From assembly GCA_021806235.1 (NCBI GenBank), contig JAJZXU010000027.1, forward strand, positions 41,614 through 105,613: 64,000 nt of DNA, given 5' to 3'. Positions within the stretch are counted from its first letter, which is position 1. Each line of letters begins with the position of its first letter. The DNA is from Thermoplasmata archaeon (GTDB taxonomy: Archaea; Thermoplasmatota; Thermoplasmata; Thermoplasmatales; Thermoplasmataceae). The notes under the pieces are model-generated. The model was given only the letters and a program-made list of their open reading frames with translations. It was not told the DNA's origin and made no database searches. Positions 53,730 to 62,962 of the stretch are shown here, piece after piece. The position numbers and the translations under genes are program-made.

Positions 53730-54326
53730 ATGCTATTTAAAAAAAATCATGAAAAGGTTAAATTAAACGACGAAAGGGAAAAAACGGTATTGAAAATAAA
53801 AACAGTGGATGATATACCGGTAATAAAGGAAATGCGTAAATATATCGGCAATGATGATATAAAAAATGCAATAATATACGGGTATACAAGTGCAAAAAAG
53901 GATTATATTAGATTTTTCAATGCAAGTGGCAATTACGAGTCAAACAGGCTTTTTATAATAAATGAACTTAAAAAGGTAAATGTTGATATTAAAGTAGATG
54001 ATGCATATACGGATAATATTACAATAAAAAATGCTATAGAAAAACAGAATGTAAAAATTGAGGAAAATAAAGATGGTAAGGGCGTAAAGAATAGTGACAA
54101 AGAAGAAGATATGGTTGTTGAGAGTGATAAAGATGATGATAGGAGATATTACGCAATTAAAAAAATAGCATTATATTATTTCAATTATTATGAAATTGCA
54201 AGATTTGGTTATGTGGCATATGACAGAGTAGATCCCGATGAAGTTCTTGAAAAAGTGAAAGATATATATAACTATATGGATATAATGAAATTATTTTACA
54301 ATGGTCAATATGATAACGTTAACTGA
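53730..54326 (+). CDS. Hypothetical protein, 198 aa
   Basis: Charged, soluble protein with two helical parts linked by an acidic-lysine spacer (EENKDGKGVKNSDKEEDMVV, about 110-130). Its N-terminal IPVIKEMRKYIGNDDIKNAI, then IIYGYTSAKKDYIRFF and the C-terminal YFNYYEIARFGYVAYDRV resemble the DUF4129-like C-terminal segments found beside MoxR/DUF58 genes, which supports but does not prove that assignment. It overlaps the next gene by 26 bases. Confidence 0.55.
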   Translation: MLFKKNHEKVKLNDEREKTVLKIKTVDDIPVIKEMRKYIGNDDIKNAIIYGYTSAKKDYIRFFNASGNYESNRLFIINELKKVNVDIKVDDAYTDNITIKNAIEKQNVKIEENKDGKGVKNSDKEEDMVVESDKDDDRRYYAIKKIALYYFNYYEIARFGYVAYDRVDPDEVLEKVKDIYNYMDIMKLFYNGQYDNVN

Positions 54327-54792
54327 AATTATTTCACTATTTACAGACTACAGGGTGGGAATAAAATTTTTTTACCCCGTACTTATATTATTCATACTAA
54401 CACTCATCGTTTCAGTACATTCAAGGAAATTTAAAAATAAAAACAATGAAAATATAATAAAAAGGGTAAATCTGGAAATACCGGATAATGAATTTATTGG
54501 TGATTATAATATGTTAGAAAATGGAGAGTATGAAGGATATTTAAGGTCGATGGAGGATGATGTATATAATGTCAAATATATTTCTAAAAGTTTCAAAAAA
54601 CTTATAAAAAATTATAGAAAATATGATATTAAGGCCAGAACCGGGATTAAATACTTCAGGAAACATGCTGTTGAACTCAGGGACAGGTATCTAAAAGAAC
54701 TTATAGACAATTATGAGGAATTAAAAAATATAAAAATGAATATTATAGATGATGAGGTGTATAAAGAATGGAAACAGAAACAATCACACTAA
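54301..54792 (+). CDS. Single-helix membrane protein of the MoxR operon, 163 aa
   Basis: One membrane helix at about 20-38 (FFYPVLILFILTLIVSV) is followed by a charged cytoplasmic helical domain (ENIIKRVNLEIPDNEFIGDY, YRKYDIKARTGIKYFRKHAV). The start is the ATG at 54301 or an in-frame ATG at 54310; both lie inside the preceding gene. Its stop overlaps the MoxR start by 25 bases. No family recognised; its place suggests a membrane partner of the MoxR/DUF58 pair. Confidence 0.55.
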   Translation: MVNMITLTEIISLFTDYRVGIKFFYPVLILFILTLIVSVHSRKFKNKNNENIIKRVNLEIPDNEFIGDYNMLENGEYEGYLRSMEDDVYNVKYISKSFKKLIKNYRKYDIKARTGIKYFRKHAVELRDRYLKELIDNYEELKNIKMNIIDDEVYKEWKQKQSH

Positions 54793-55724
54793 GAAATACT
54801 GTGGAAAATATTGAAAACGCTATCGGTAGAAGGGTTATAGGATCAAAGAGAATGGTAAGATTTATGATGATATCATTGCTTACAAGCAATCATATATTAC
54901 TGGAAGGTGTACCAGGATTGGCAAAAACAATGCTTGCCTCAGAGTTTTCAAAACATCTCGGTATAGATTTTAATAGGATACAGTTCACCCCGGATATGTT
55001 GCCATCTGATATAACCGGTAATATGGTTTTTAATATGGAAACAAAAAAGATGGAGTTTCGCCAGGGACCCATATTTGCTAATGTAATACTGGCAGATGAA
55101 ATAAACAGGACGCCACCTAAGGTCCAGTCAGCATTGCTTGAGGCCATGGAGGAAAAACAGGTTTCTGTATACGGAACCACAACAAGGTTACCCAATCCAT
55201 TTTTCGTTATTGCAACGCAGAATCCCATTGAACAGGAAGGTACTTTTCCACTTGCCGAAGCTCTGATGGATAGATTCCTCTTCAGATATTACCTGGGCTA
55301 TCCCAGTATGGATGATGAACTGAGAATTTTATCATCGGTATATAAAAATGTAAAAACGGAATATGAAAAACTTGATGGGGAAAAAATAATATATTTCAGA
55401 AATACCATAAAAAATGTATATGTGTCCGATGATATAATAGAATATATAGTTAATATAATAAGGAAAACCAGGGAATATGACATGGTATACCTGGGCGCAA
55501 GCCCGAGAACATCGGTAAAATATCTAAATGCAGCAAGGGCAAATGCACTGATAAGCGGTAGAAATTATGTTATACCTGAGGATGTAATATTTATGTCAAG
55601 GGAACTATTAAATCACAGATTAATACTGAGACCTGAAGCACTTTTAGATAACGAATCCGATTATCAAAAAATTGTATACAGTATTATAGATAAAATAATT
55701 GCTACGGTAGAGGTACCGCAATGA
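54768..55724 (+). CDS. MoxR-family AAA+ ATPase
   Basis: A 318-residue ATPase with Walker A EGVPGLAKTML (about 44-54), Walker B NVILADEINRTPPKVQSAL (about 103-121), sensor 1 FFVIATQNPIEQEGTFPLAE (about 144-163) and arginine finger region ALMDRFLF. MoxR proteins are chaperone-like activators that act with VWA or DUF58 proteins in maturing surface or enzyme complexes. The next gene is exactly such a DUF58 protein, overlapping by four bases, so the pair probably acts on the large surface protein of this operon. Confidence 0.92.
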   Translation: METETITLRNTVENIENAIGRRVIGSKRMVRFMMISLLTSNHILLEGVPGLAKTMLASEFSKHLGIDFNRIQFTPDMLPSDITGNMVFNMETKKMEFRQGPIFANVILADEINRTPPKVQSALLEAMEEKQVSVYGTTTRLPNPFFVIATQNPIEQEGTFPLAEALMDRFLFRYYLGYPSMDDELRILSSVYKNVKTEYEKLDGEKIIYFRNTIKNVYVSDDIIEYIVNIIRKTREYDMVYLGASPRTSVKYLNAARANALISGRNYVIPEDVIFMSRELLNHRLILRPEALLDNESDYQKIVYSIIDKIIATVEVPQ

Positions 55725-57013
55725 TAAAAAAATCCGGTTACTTGATTTTATCCATAATTTCATATGGCATACTTGAATCCATATTATTAGGTTATAAATA
55801 TTATATAATATTTATGATATTACTGTTTTTTATCATATCTTTTGATGTTATTATATTCAATATTGCCGGATCAAATGCATTGAAAAAGATAGATATTTAC
55901 CGTGAAATAGATGAAAAGGAATTTAAAAAAAATAGGGGCTTTAAGATAAGGATATATTTCAGGAATGATAATAAATATGAGGTTTCATTATCATTTTTTG
56001 ATGAGGTTATAGATATACTGAACATATCAGGAGAATCTGAGGGTGTAATAACTATACCTGCAAATAAAACAGTATCCAGGGAATATAATGCTGTACCAAA
56101 ATATATCGGGAAATATGTTCTTGGAAATATAAATGTTTCAATATCAGATTTATTCAGAATATCATATATGGAGAAAACATATTGTGATGAAAGGGAAATA
56201 AAAATATCACCATCATTGAACGAAATAAATGCAAACAGGAGTGAAATGTTAAGCAATTTTATATACACATACGGCGTTCACTATTCAAAGAAAGTGGGGC
56301 AGGGATATAACCTGTACGGTGTAAGGCAATATACTGAAACAGATGACCCGAGATACATAGCGTGGAACAGATATAATGAATCTAATAACTCATTATTTAT
56401 CAAGCAGATGGAAGAAGAGAGGGAGATAACTGTAATATTCCTTATAGATTATAGCAGTTCAATGAATTATGGGTCATCGGACAAGGTATATGATAAATTA
56501 ATAACAAATGTTATAAATGCATCCTATTACATATTAAAAAATCACGATAATATAGGTTTTTATCTATATTCAAGTGAAATTGATTACTTTATAAAACCCG
56601 ATAAAAATGGTGAAAGTGTTAAATCACTGGAAAAAATAGTTGCCAATATACTGCCATCGGGTTATTTTCGCTTACACGACGCCATTGATAGCCTGAATAA
56701 AAAAATAAGGAAAAAATTTCTTGTATTTATTATTACGGCATCCGATATTACAATAAACAAACCAGTAAAAGGCTTTAACTCAACACTGTTTTTAATAAAT
56801 GCTGAATCCTTTTACAGTTACATGCCAAAGAATGATTTTGATGAAGTTATGATAAGGAGTTTCAGAATAAAGGAGATAAGGAATATAAATAACAGGGTTA
56901 AATATTTAAGAAATTCGGGAATAAAGTGCAATTATATGAATAGCAATAATATGCTTTCAAAGATTATGCTTGAGTATAATTACAACAGAAGCATAAGCAT
57001 AGGTGCATCGTGA
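55721..57013 (+). CDS. DUF58 / VWA-like membrane protein
   Basis: 430 residues. Two membrane helices near the N-terminus (LILSIISYGILESILLGY, YIIFMILLFFIISFDVIIF) precede a beta-rich domain and the DUF58 core, RQYTETDDPRYIAWNRYNES (about 200-219), followed by the VWA-like strand VIFLIDYSSSMNYG (about 237-250) with a MIDAS-type D-x-S-x-S. It is the usual partner of MoxR. Its start overlaps moxR and its stop overlaps the next membrane protein (ATGA). Confidence 0.87.
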   Translation: MIKKSGYLILSIISYGILESILLGYKYYIIFMILLFFIISFDVIIFNIAGSNALKKIDIYREIDEKEFKKNRGFKIRIYFRNDNKYEVSLSFFDEVIDILNISGESEGVITIPANKTVSREYNAVPKYIGKYVLGNINVSISDLFRISYMEKTYCDEREIKISPSLNEINANRSEMLSNFIYTYGVHYSKKVGQGYNLYGVRQYTETDDPRYIAWNRYNESNNSLFIKQMEEEREITVIFLIDYSSSMNYGSSDKVYDKLITNVINASYYILKNHDNIGFYLYSSEIDYFIKPDKNGESVKSLEKIVANILPSGYFRLHDAIDSLNKKIRKKFLVFIITASDITINKPVKGFNSTLFLINAESFYSYMPKNDFDEVMIRSFRIKEIRNINNRVKYLRNSGIKCNYMNSNNMLSKIMLEYNYNRSISIGAS

Positions 57014-57828
57014 TGAATAAATATGTATTGTATTTTATAGGTATTATTATCTTTTTACCGGATTTCATCATTATTGACAGTATATATCCGGTAATCTCAA
57101 AAAATTTATATGTATACTTTATAATAATAATTGCAGTAATAATTATAGCATCAAAATTTATTAAAGATTATGGATCCTACTTTTTACCTGTTTTTGTGTT
57201 AATAATGTGCTTACTTGTATTAAAAACAATATTTAAAAATTCCAGAATGGTTGTGAAATATTTTTATTTTTTACCGGGTATACCATTAAATTACAGGTTT
57301 TTAATAACAGTAATATTTTCCATATCAATAATTGCCATAATATCAGGTATATTCTCGGATAAATTTACACATATTATTTCGGATTATATAGTATCAACAG
57401 GAATATTACTGGATCAGATTGCCGCTGTAACATTTATGAAAATGGCATCAATAAGTTATATCGACGCACTGGTTTATGTTAACTATGGGGATTATTACTC
57501 ATTATACACATTATTCACAAAGGGTTATCAAACATTTTTACCATTAAATAAAATAATATTGCCTGTAAACTCATTACTTTTTTATGCTTTTATGGTATCG
57601 CTTATATTTTCATTGTTATGGTTATATATGGATGCATATTCAAATAAAAATAATACAATTGCATCATATTCCATAATAATAGGTATAATAGCCGGTTACC
57701 TGTTCTTTGAATTTATAGGTTATATGAATTTATTTTTCTTACAGTTTCTAGGAATAGCGGTTATGGCGCTGGCTGTATTTATTATAATAGCTATAACAGA
57801 TAAAAAGAGTGTTGTAAATAATCAATGA
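57010..57828 (+). CDS. Polytopic membrane protein of the MoxR operon
   Basis: A 272-residue protein with about seven to eight hydrophobic helices (YVLYFIGIIIFLPDFIII, YFIIIIAVIIIASKF, PVFVLIMCLLVLKTIF, LITVIFSISIIAIISGIF, FYAFMVSLIFSLLWLYM, IIIGIIAGYLFFEFIGYM, FLGIAVMALAVFIIIAIT). It has no known motif. Similar operons have a membrane protein with a transglutaminase or DUF3488 part here; this one has neither extension. It is the last gene of the operon. Confidence 0.65.
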   Translation: MMNKYVLYFIGIIIFLPDFIIIDSIYPVISKNLYVYFIIIIAVIIIASKFIKDYGSYFLPVFVLIMCLLVLKTIFKNSRMVVKYFYFLPGIPLNYRFLITVIFSISIIAIISGIFSDKFTHIISDYIVSTGILLDQIAAVTFMKMASISYIDALVYVNYGDYYSLYTLFTKGYQTFLPLNKIILPVNSLLFYAFMVSLIFSLLWLYMDAYSNKNNTIASYSIIIGIIAGYLFFEFIGYMNLFFLQFLGIAVMALAVFIIIAITDKKSVVNNQ

Positions 57829-57837
57829 GATTTTAAA

Positions 57838-58170
57838 TTACATCTCTAACGAATTATCGAACATTTCCCATCCATAAACTCCATTGTAAAGGTTATAAAT
57901 ATCCTTTAAACCGTTCTCCTCAAGGAATTCCCCCGTATAATGGCTTCTATTCCCAGATGCGCATACAAGAACTATTTTTTTATTGCTATATTTTTTTATC
58001 AGATCCACATCATTAAAAATATCATACATGGGTATCAGAATAGAATTCTTTATATGACCTGAATCATATTCAAATTTTTCCCTTACATCTATGATTACAC
58101 AATCCTCATTGCTAATCATTTCTATTAGATCATCAGGTATTATATTTATGACCATGAATACCCTATGCAT
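57838..58170 (-). CDS. Rhodanese-domain protein
   Basis: A 110-residue single rhodanese domain. CVIIDVREKFEYDSGHIKNS (about 24-43) contains the entry motif, and the active-site loop is VLVCASGNRSHYTGEFLEE with the cysteine at about 70. The C-terminal GVYGWEMF is typical. It transfers sulfur from a thiosulfate- or persulfide-like donor. In-frame ATGs at 58170 and 58152 (MVINIIPDD) compete; the second gives a domain of normal length. Convergent with the MoxR operon. Confidence 0.88.
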   Translation of the reverse strand: MHRVFMVINIIPDDLIEMISNEDCVIIDVREKFEYDSGHIKNSILIPMYDIFNDVDLIKKYSNKKIVLVCASGNRSHYTGEFLEENGLKDIYNLYNGVYGWEMFDNSLEM

Positions 58171-58231
58171 AATTTATATTTAATTATAATTTAAATTGTA
58201 TTACTAATTTATGGTATACTAATAAAAATAG

Positions 58232-58316
58232 TGCGGAGAGAGGGATTTGAACCCTCGAATCCCTGCGGAAATGAACCCTGAATCCATCGCCTTTGTCCTA
58301 GCTCGGCAATCTCCGC
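58232..58316 (-). tRNA. tRNA-Leu (CAG)
   Basis: Minus strand, 85 bases, class II: acceptor GCGGAGA/TCTCCGC, D arm GCCGAGCTAGGACAAAGGC, anticodon arm ATGGA-TTCAGGG-TTCAT with anticodon CAG, a long variable arm (TTCCGCAGGGATTC), T arm GAGGG-TTCAAAT-CCCTC, discriminator A as in leucine tRNAs. The first 19 bases are also the last codons of the AGT-EndoV gene. Confidence 0.92.
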
Positions 58317-59206
58317 TTCCTCAATTTTACAGTCTCATTATGAGCCAGTTTTAATATTTCAGGATATTTACCATTACCTAATAACATTATCTTTTTTATA
58401 CTTGTCCCTAAACTTATTTTGTTTCCGGGACTTACTATAGTATGTTTATTTATCATATAGCCAAGTTTTTCGTTATTGTAATATATATAATTATTATTTA
58501 TATTTCCCAGGAGCAAGGATTTTGCTACACCTATTGTTGTTTTATCCATTATTATTCCAGCAAATGTTGCTAAACCACATTTCCTTGGATGTAACAATCC
58601 ATTTGCATCTATTATGATAATCCCGTTGAAATCCTTTGATAATTCCTCTATAAATGGCAATTCCCTATAGGCTAAATATCCTGGTATGTATGGAAAATGT
58701 GTGCTGTTAATATATGTTTTTGTGCTGTATTCATTATTTGCAATATAAACCATTGCTGCATAACCTATTTCATTTTCATAGGAAACATCTATTACTGCTA
58801 TATCATTGTTATAGTCATAATCATTTAAATCTATTTTTTCCGCTATTTTTAACTGTTCTTCCCTCAATTTTTTTAATGGATAATCTGTTTTAAAATCCTC
58901 AAAAAATTTATCATTAAAATTTGTCACCTTCCCATTTATTATTTCAATCCCATCATTTTTTAATCTTCTTATTTTTTCGTCTATGCCCAGTCTATATTTG
59001 CCGATGGTTTGATCTGTATGCACAACCTTATAACATGGAATAACATTCTGATGCCTGTTAATAGATAACATATAACCCACTGCCCTTGATGCTTTAATAT
59101 CTCCTAAAGCATTGGCCAAAGCACCATAAGTCGTAATTTTATCATCCGGTATTTGTTTGACTAAATTATAAAAATAATCATATAAGTTAATTTTAGTATA
59201 ATTCAT
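58298..59206 (-). CDS. Bifunctional O6-alkylguanine-DNA alkyltransferase / endonuclease V
   Basis: 302 residues from ATG 59206; an upstream in-frame TTG (59221) is less likely. Residues 1-95 are the alkyltransferase C-terminal domain: KITTYGALANALG, SRAVGYMLSIN, and VIPCYKVVH with the alkyl-accepting Cys58. Residues 110-295 are endonuclease V: IAVIDVSYEN (Asp140), YIPGYLAYRELP (Glu182), IIIDANGLLHPRKCGLATFAG (Asp200, His206) and VAKSLL. It removes O6-alkyl from guanine and nicks at deaminated bases. Such a fusion was characterised from Ferroplasma acidarmanus. The stop codon TAG is inside the downstream tRNA-Leu D arm. Confidence 0.94.
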   Translation of the reverse strand: MNYTKINLYDYFYNLVKQIPDDKITTYGALANALGDIKASRAVGYMLSINRHQNVIPCYKVVHTDQTIGKYRLGIDEKIRRLKNDGIEIINGKVTNFNDKFFEDFKTDYPLKKLREEQLKIAEKIDLNDYDYNNDIAVIDVSYENEIGYAAMVYIANNEYSTKTYINSTHFPYIPGYLAYRELPFIEELSKDFNGIIIIDANGLLHPRKCGLATFAGIIMDKTTIGVAKSLLLGNINNNYIYYNNEKLGYMINKHTIVSPGNKISLGTSIKKIMLLGNGKYPEILKLAHNETVKLRKRRLPS

Positions 59207-59315
59207 CGATAGACAATTCAATATAAAATATAAATATATTTTTATTTAAAAAATTTTCTCCTTACTGAATATTTAGTCATAAATTTTATATTACACAATT
59301 TAATTAAGTAAAATA

Positions 59316-62300
59316 ATGTTTGAGTCTTTCTTCCATAAGGTTGGCAAATATGTTGAAAAAAACAAAAAAAAGGTTATAGTATTCTGGATAGTACTGTTTT
59401 TGTTAATGGCATATCCTGCAACATTAATATTTACAGATACATCATATAATGTTTCAAATTCAATTGTTACAAAACATTCCATGGCCTCTGAGGCAAATAA
59501 TTTACTGTCATCGCAGTTTGGTAATTCCACAGATCCGCAGATTATAATTGTTGCAAACAATACAAATATAGATAATAAGACCACAATGCAGCATTTAATG
59601 AGTTTTGACAGTTCAATTGCATCATATTTGAAATCAACAAATATAAAATACACAAACCAGACAAATATTTTTACTGTAGAAAATTCAACCCTAAAATCAT
59701 ATTCTAAGGGTATTTATAAGGAGGAAAACGGTACTTATAAATTAATATCAACAATAAATAATGAAGGTATTAAATTTAATACCAGTGCAAATTCATCACT
59801 GAAACTTGAATTTGGTTTACCGGCTGCATATATTAAAGCTTTTAATGGGTATAGTAGCATACACAATAAAACAGAGGCAAACAACGAAGCTTATAATGCA
59901 ATTCGTTCAAGTGTAAACAACTTATCATTAACTTATCTCAATACATTTTCTTCGTACTGGAATTTAACACTAAAAAATGTAAACGCAACAAATATTTACA
60001 ATGAGTCGCATTACATGAATAGTGCAATAAACAAGACAATGGTAAACCCGACCTTTATAACTGCGGCCGGTAGTAGGGGTTATCCGCTATTTTCATCTCT
60101 TGATACTAATTTTACATTAAACCAGTACATGTTTAATTCCAGAGAAATACCATACATGTTAAAAGATTACAGTATAAATTACATATCCGGCGAACTCAGT
60201 AGCAATAACACATCCTCATCGTTTATAAAAACTAAATTAAATATGAGTGTTAATAACTTTGTTAAAAATGCATATAATCTCGGTGAAAATCCCTCAGACA
60301 TAAATATATCAAAATTAATGTTATCTGAGGTTTATAATGGAACAATAAATTCAATGAATGGCAATCCATTGTTAAAGATAAATAAACCATATTATAGCAA
60401 TTATTTATCCAATCTATATGAAAATGGCTCCAGCGGTAAAAATATAACGGCTTTCTCATCAAAGATAGTTAACAGTACACCTTACAATAGATATCCTGTA
60501 TTGCCATCTAAATACGTTTCGGCCTCATTGATATCCCCAAATAATTCAACAGTACTGTTTATATTCCATTACAATGGCAACCTGACAGCTAAAGAGCAAT
60601 CAACAATAACCTCTATGGAGAATAACTATACAAAAACAATACCCGGAAGTTCATATTATTTAGCAGGTTCATCGGTTTCCAATCACCAGCTGTCAACCGA
60701 AGTGCTGAAGGGTATGGTAATAGCACTGATAATAGGCATAATTATCTCTATTATAATTGTAGGTCTATTCTTTAAATCACCCATAGCAGCATTTTTACCA
60801 TTTTCAATGTTTTTGTTTTCTGCTGTCATAGCCGCAGGTATAAATGGCATATTATATAAATATGTATTTAAAACAACAATATCATTTATTACGCCCACAT
60901 TTTTGTTGATAATTATTCTCGGCCTATCATCAGACTATTCTGTGTATATACTATCAAGGTATAGAAATGAGGCAAGGAATAAAAATCCTGATGCTGTACC
61001 TGAATCATCAAAATGGGCAGGACATGCTGTATTCACATCAGGCACAACAGTGGCCCTATCATACGTTGTATTATGGCTATCAAATATACCAATATTCAGT
61101 GATGCGGGTTTAACAAATGCAATAGCTGCAATTGTTACCATTATAGTTGCAAATACATTTCTGATTGCAATAATTGCACAGTTAAAAAGCAAAGCATTCT
61201 GGCCATCAAAAATTAAAGAAAAACAGAAACTGCCATTCGAAAAATCAATGGAAAAGGTTGCACATACAGTATTGGATAATAAAAAGAAAATATTAGTAAT
61301 ATTCATAGTGATTACACTGGGAGCCATGTATCTATATGCAGTAACACCTACCAACATGGATTTTTTTGCCCTTCTACCACAGAGCAGTGGTATGCAATCA
61401 TTATCTGCTGTTAATGATTCATTTCACTATGACCTGTTTGACCCTACATATATAATACTGAATTTTACGTCACCGTTTATGACAACCCATAATGGAACAG
61501 TACAGTATAATCAAACAGAGTATAATCAAACGCTGCAGATAGAAAATAGATTGATGAATTCTGGTAAGGTTAATAGGGTCATGGGCCCCGGATATCCATA
61601 CGGCAACATGATTAATTATAGCTTCCTAGAATCGTCAAATAATAACTATAAAAATCAATATATAAACCAGACAAATACGTATCTGGGCCATAAAAAGAAT
61701 TATGTTGAAATAGTGGTATATTTATCAAACGTTGCGTGGAGCAGTAAATCAACAAATTTTGTTAGCGGTATACCATCAATGGTAAACAGCCACAGCGATT
61801 ATAAGGGATATGTTGGTGGTTTAACCGAATATTTAAACAATGCATATACATTTACATCATCGGCATTTAATAGGCTTGTTCCAGTACTTGCAGTAACGAT
61901 ATTTGCCATATTATTAATACAGCTGGCATCTGCGTTAACACCAATAAGATTAATAATAATGGTCATGGCAGCCGTTGTGGCATCATTAACGTTGACATAT
62001 ATAATATTCTATTACATGCTGCATATGCCATTACTGATATTTTTGCCGTTGTTTGTATTTATTACACTGCTTGCTGTTGGGCTGGATTATGATATATTCA
62101 TGATAACCCGGGTTCAGGAAAATATAATGAAGGGCATGGATAATAATAATGCAATAAAAGATTCCATAAAGGAAACTGGTGGTGTTATTATAGTTCTGGG
62201 TTCACTATTATTTGCAACATTCGGTGCACTGTATTTCAGTGGTATAGGCATAATGGAAGAAATAGGCGTTGGCCTGGCCTTAGGTGTTTTAATAGATACA

Positions 62301-62393
62301 TTTGTGAGCTGGATGTTCTTTGTTCCGGTCATAATGGCAATAATGAATAAATACAACTGGTGGCCTTCAAAAATGAAAAATACGGAAAAATAA
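59316..62393 (+). CDS. MMPL/RND-family transporter
   Basis: 1025 residues in the duplicated RND layout. One helix at about 19-40 (VIVFWIVLFLLMAYPATLIF), a large outer loop to about 465, then five helices (VIALIIGIIISIIIVGLFF, AAFLPFSMFLFSAVIAAGI, ITPTFLLIIILGLSSDYSVY, and so on); then a second helix at about 655 (ILVIFIVITLGAMYLYA), a second loop, and a terminal set of five (VLAVTIFAILLIQLASAL, FLPLFVFITLLAVGLDYDIF). GLSSDYSVYILSRYR and GLDYDIFMITRVQE carry the proton-relay aspartates. The outer loops are rich in N-x-S/T. It probably exports lipid or toxic compounds by proton motive force. Confidence 0.92.
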   Translation: MFESFFHKVGKYVEKNKKKVIVFWIVLFLLMAYPATLIFTDTSYNVSNSIVTKHSMASEANNLLSSQFGNSTDPQIIIVANNTNIDNKTTMQHLMSFDSSIASYLKSTNIKYTNQTNIFTVENSTLKSYSKGIYKEENGTYKLISTINNEGIKFNTSANSSLKLEFGLPAAYIKAFNGYSSIHNKTEANNEAYNAIRSSVNNLSLTYLNTFSSYWNLTLKNVNATNIYNESHYMNSAINKTMVNPTFITAAGSRGYPLFSSLDTNFTLNQYMFNSREIPYMLKDYSINYISGELSSNNTSSSFIKTKLNMSVNNFVKNAYNLGENPSDINISKLMLSEVYNGTINSMNGNPLLKINKPYYSNYLSNLYENGSSGKNITAFSSKIVNSTPYNRYPVLPSKYVSASLISPNNSTVLFIFHYNGNLTAKEQSTITSMENNYTKTIPGSSYYLAGSSVSNHQLSTEVLKGMVIALIIGIIISIIIVGLFFKSPIAAFLPFSMFLFSAVIAAGINGILYKYVFKTTISFITPTFLLIIILGLSSDYSVYILSRYRNEARNKNPDAVPESSKWAGHAVFTSGTTVALSYVVLWLSNIPIFSDAGLTNAIAAIVTIIVANTFLIAIIAQLKSKAFWPSKIKEKQKLPFEKSMEKVAHTVLDNKKKILVIFIVITLGAMYLYAVTPTNMDFFALLPQSSGMQSLSAVNDSFHYDLFDPTYIILNFTSPFMTTHNGTVQYNQTEYNQTLQIENRLMNSGKVNRVMGPGYPYGNMINYSFLESSNNNYKNQYINQTNTYLGHKKNYVEIVVYLSNVAWSSKSTNFVSGIPSMVNSHSDYKGYVGGLTEYLNNAYTFTSSAFNRLVPVLAVTIFAILLIQLASALTPIRLIIMVMAAVVASLTLTYIIFYYMLHMPLLIFLPLFVFITLLAVGLDYDIFMITRVQENIMKGMDNNNAIKDSIKETGGVIIVLGSLLFATFGALYFSGIGIMEEIGVGLALGVLIDTFVSWMFFVPVIMAIMNKYNWWPSKMKNTEK

Positions 62394-62418
62394 TTATACA
62401 TTGCTATACTTATGTACT

Positions 62419-62643
62419 ATGAAAACTTACCTTAAGGTGATATTCAACAGCGAGGGCACAAAGCCCAGTGAGATAATAGATAGATTAAGGTCATTGGGAT
62501 TCTCCCTTACAAGGGGTGAGCATGACATGGTATACAACTGGCCAGATTCAGCATCTGCAGAAGATGCCATATGGTTTGCCGATAAAATACAGGCAACACT
62601 GCAGGGATTTAAAGTATATTTCGAGATGGAAACCATTGATTAA
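62419..62643 (+). CDS. Conserved small protein, 74 aa
   Basis: The ATG at 62419 (MKTYLKVIFNSEGTKPSEII) is preferred over the in-frame TTG 18 bases earlier, since the latter would add only uninformative residues. The protein alternates strand-helix-strand: VIFNSEG, SEIIDRLRSLGFSLTRG, AEDAIWFADKIQATLQGFKV, YFEME, a ferredoxin-like ACT-like fold by pattern. Function unknown. It overlaps the convergent rnp4 gene by four bases. Confidence 0.62.
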   Translation: MKTYLKVIFNSEGTKPSEIIDRLRSLGFSLTRGEHDMVYNWPDSASAEDAIWFADKIQATLQGFKVYFEMETID

Positions 62644-62921
62644 TCCCTTACGGGCAATCTTCTTATATTCCCACAGTAGTTGCATTTTATATCTATAACC
62701 CCATTTTTTACTCTCATGTTAAAATTATTATATGGGGTTTTACATTTTTTACAGTATGATAATTTTATTCTTCTTTCCAGTGTTATATCCATCCTTTTCG
62801 CTATACTCTCCATCAATGTTATGTATCTCCTTGATAAATCCATATCACTGCATTTTAAAGCCTCATTATATAATTTATTGATGCGTTCATTTGATATTTT
62901 TATTAGAATACTATCTTTCAT
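62640..62921 (-). CDS. rnp4: Ribonuclease P protein component 4 (Rpr2/Rpp21)
   Basis: 93 residues from the ATG at 62921; longer frames upstream are not convincing. A helical N-terminus (ISNERINKLYNEALKCSDMD, then YITLMESIAKRMDITLERRI) is followed by a zinc ribbon: YCKKCKTPYNNFNMRVKNG and IKCNYCGNIRRLPVRD with two CxxC pairs. This is the layout of archaeal Rnp4, which binds the RNase P RNA specificity domain. It is divergent from the phosphoglycolate phosphatase gene with 41 bases between. Confidence 0.88.
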   Translation of the reverse strand: MKDSILIKISNERINKLYNEALKCSDMDLSRRYITLMESIAKRMDITLERRIKLSYCKKCKTPYNNFNMRVKNGVIDIKCNYCGNIRRLPVRD

Positions 62922-62962
62922 CCATTTATAAATATTTATTAATTTTATAAACATTACCATAG

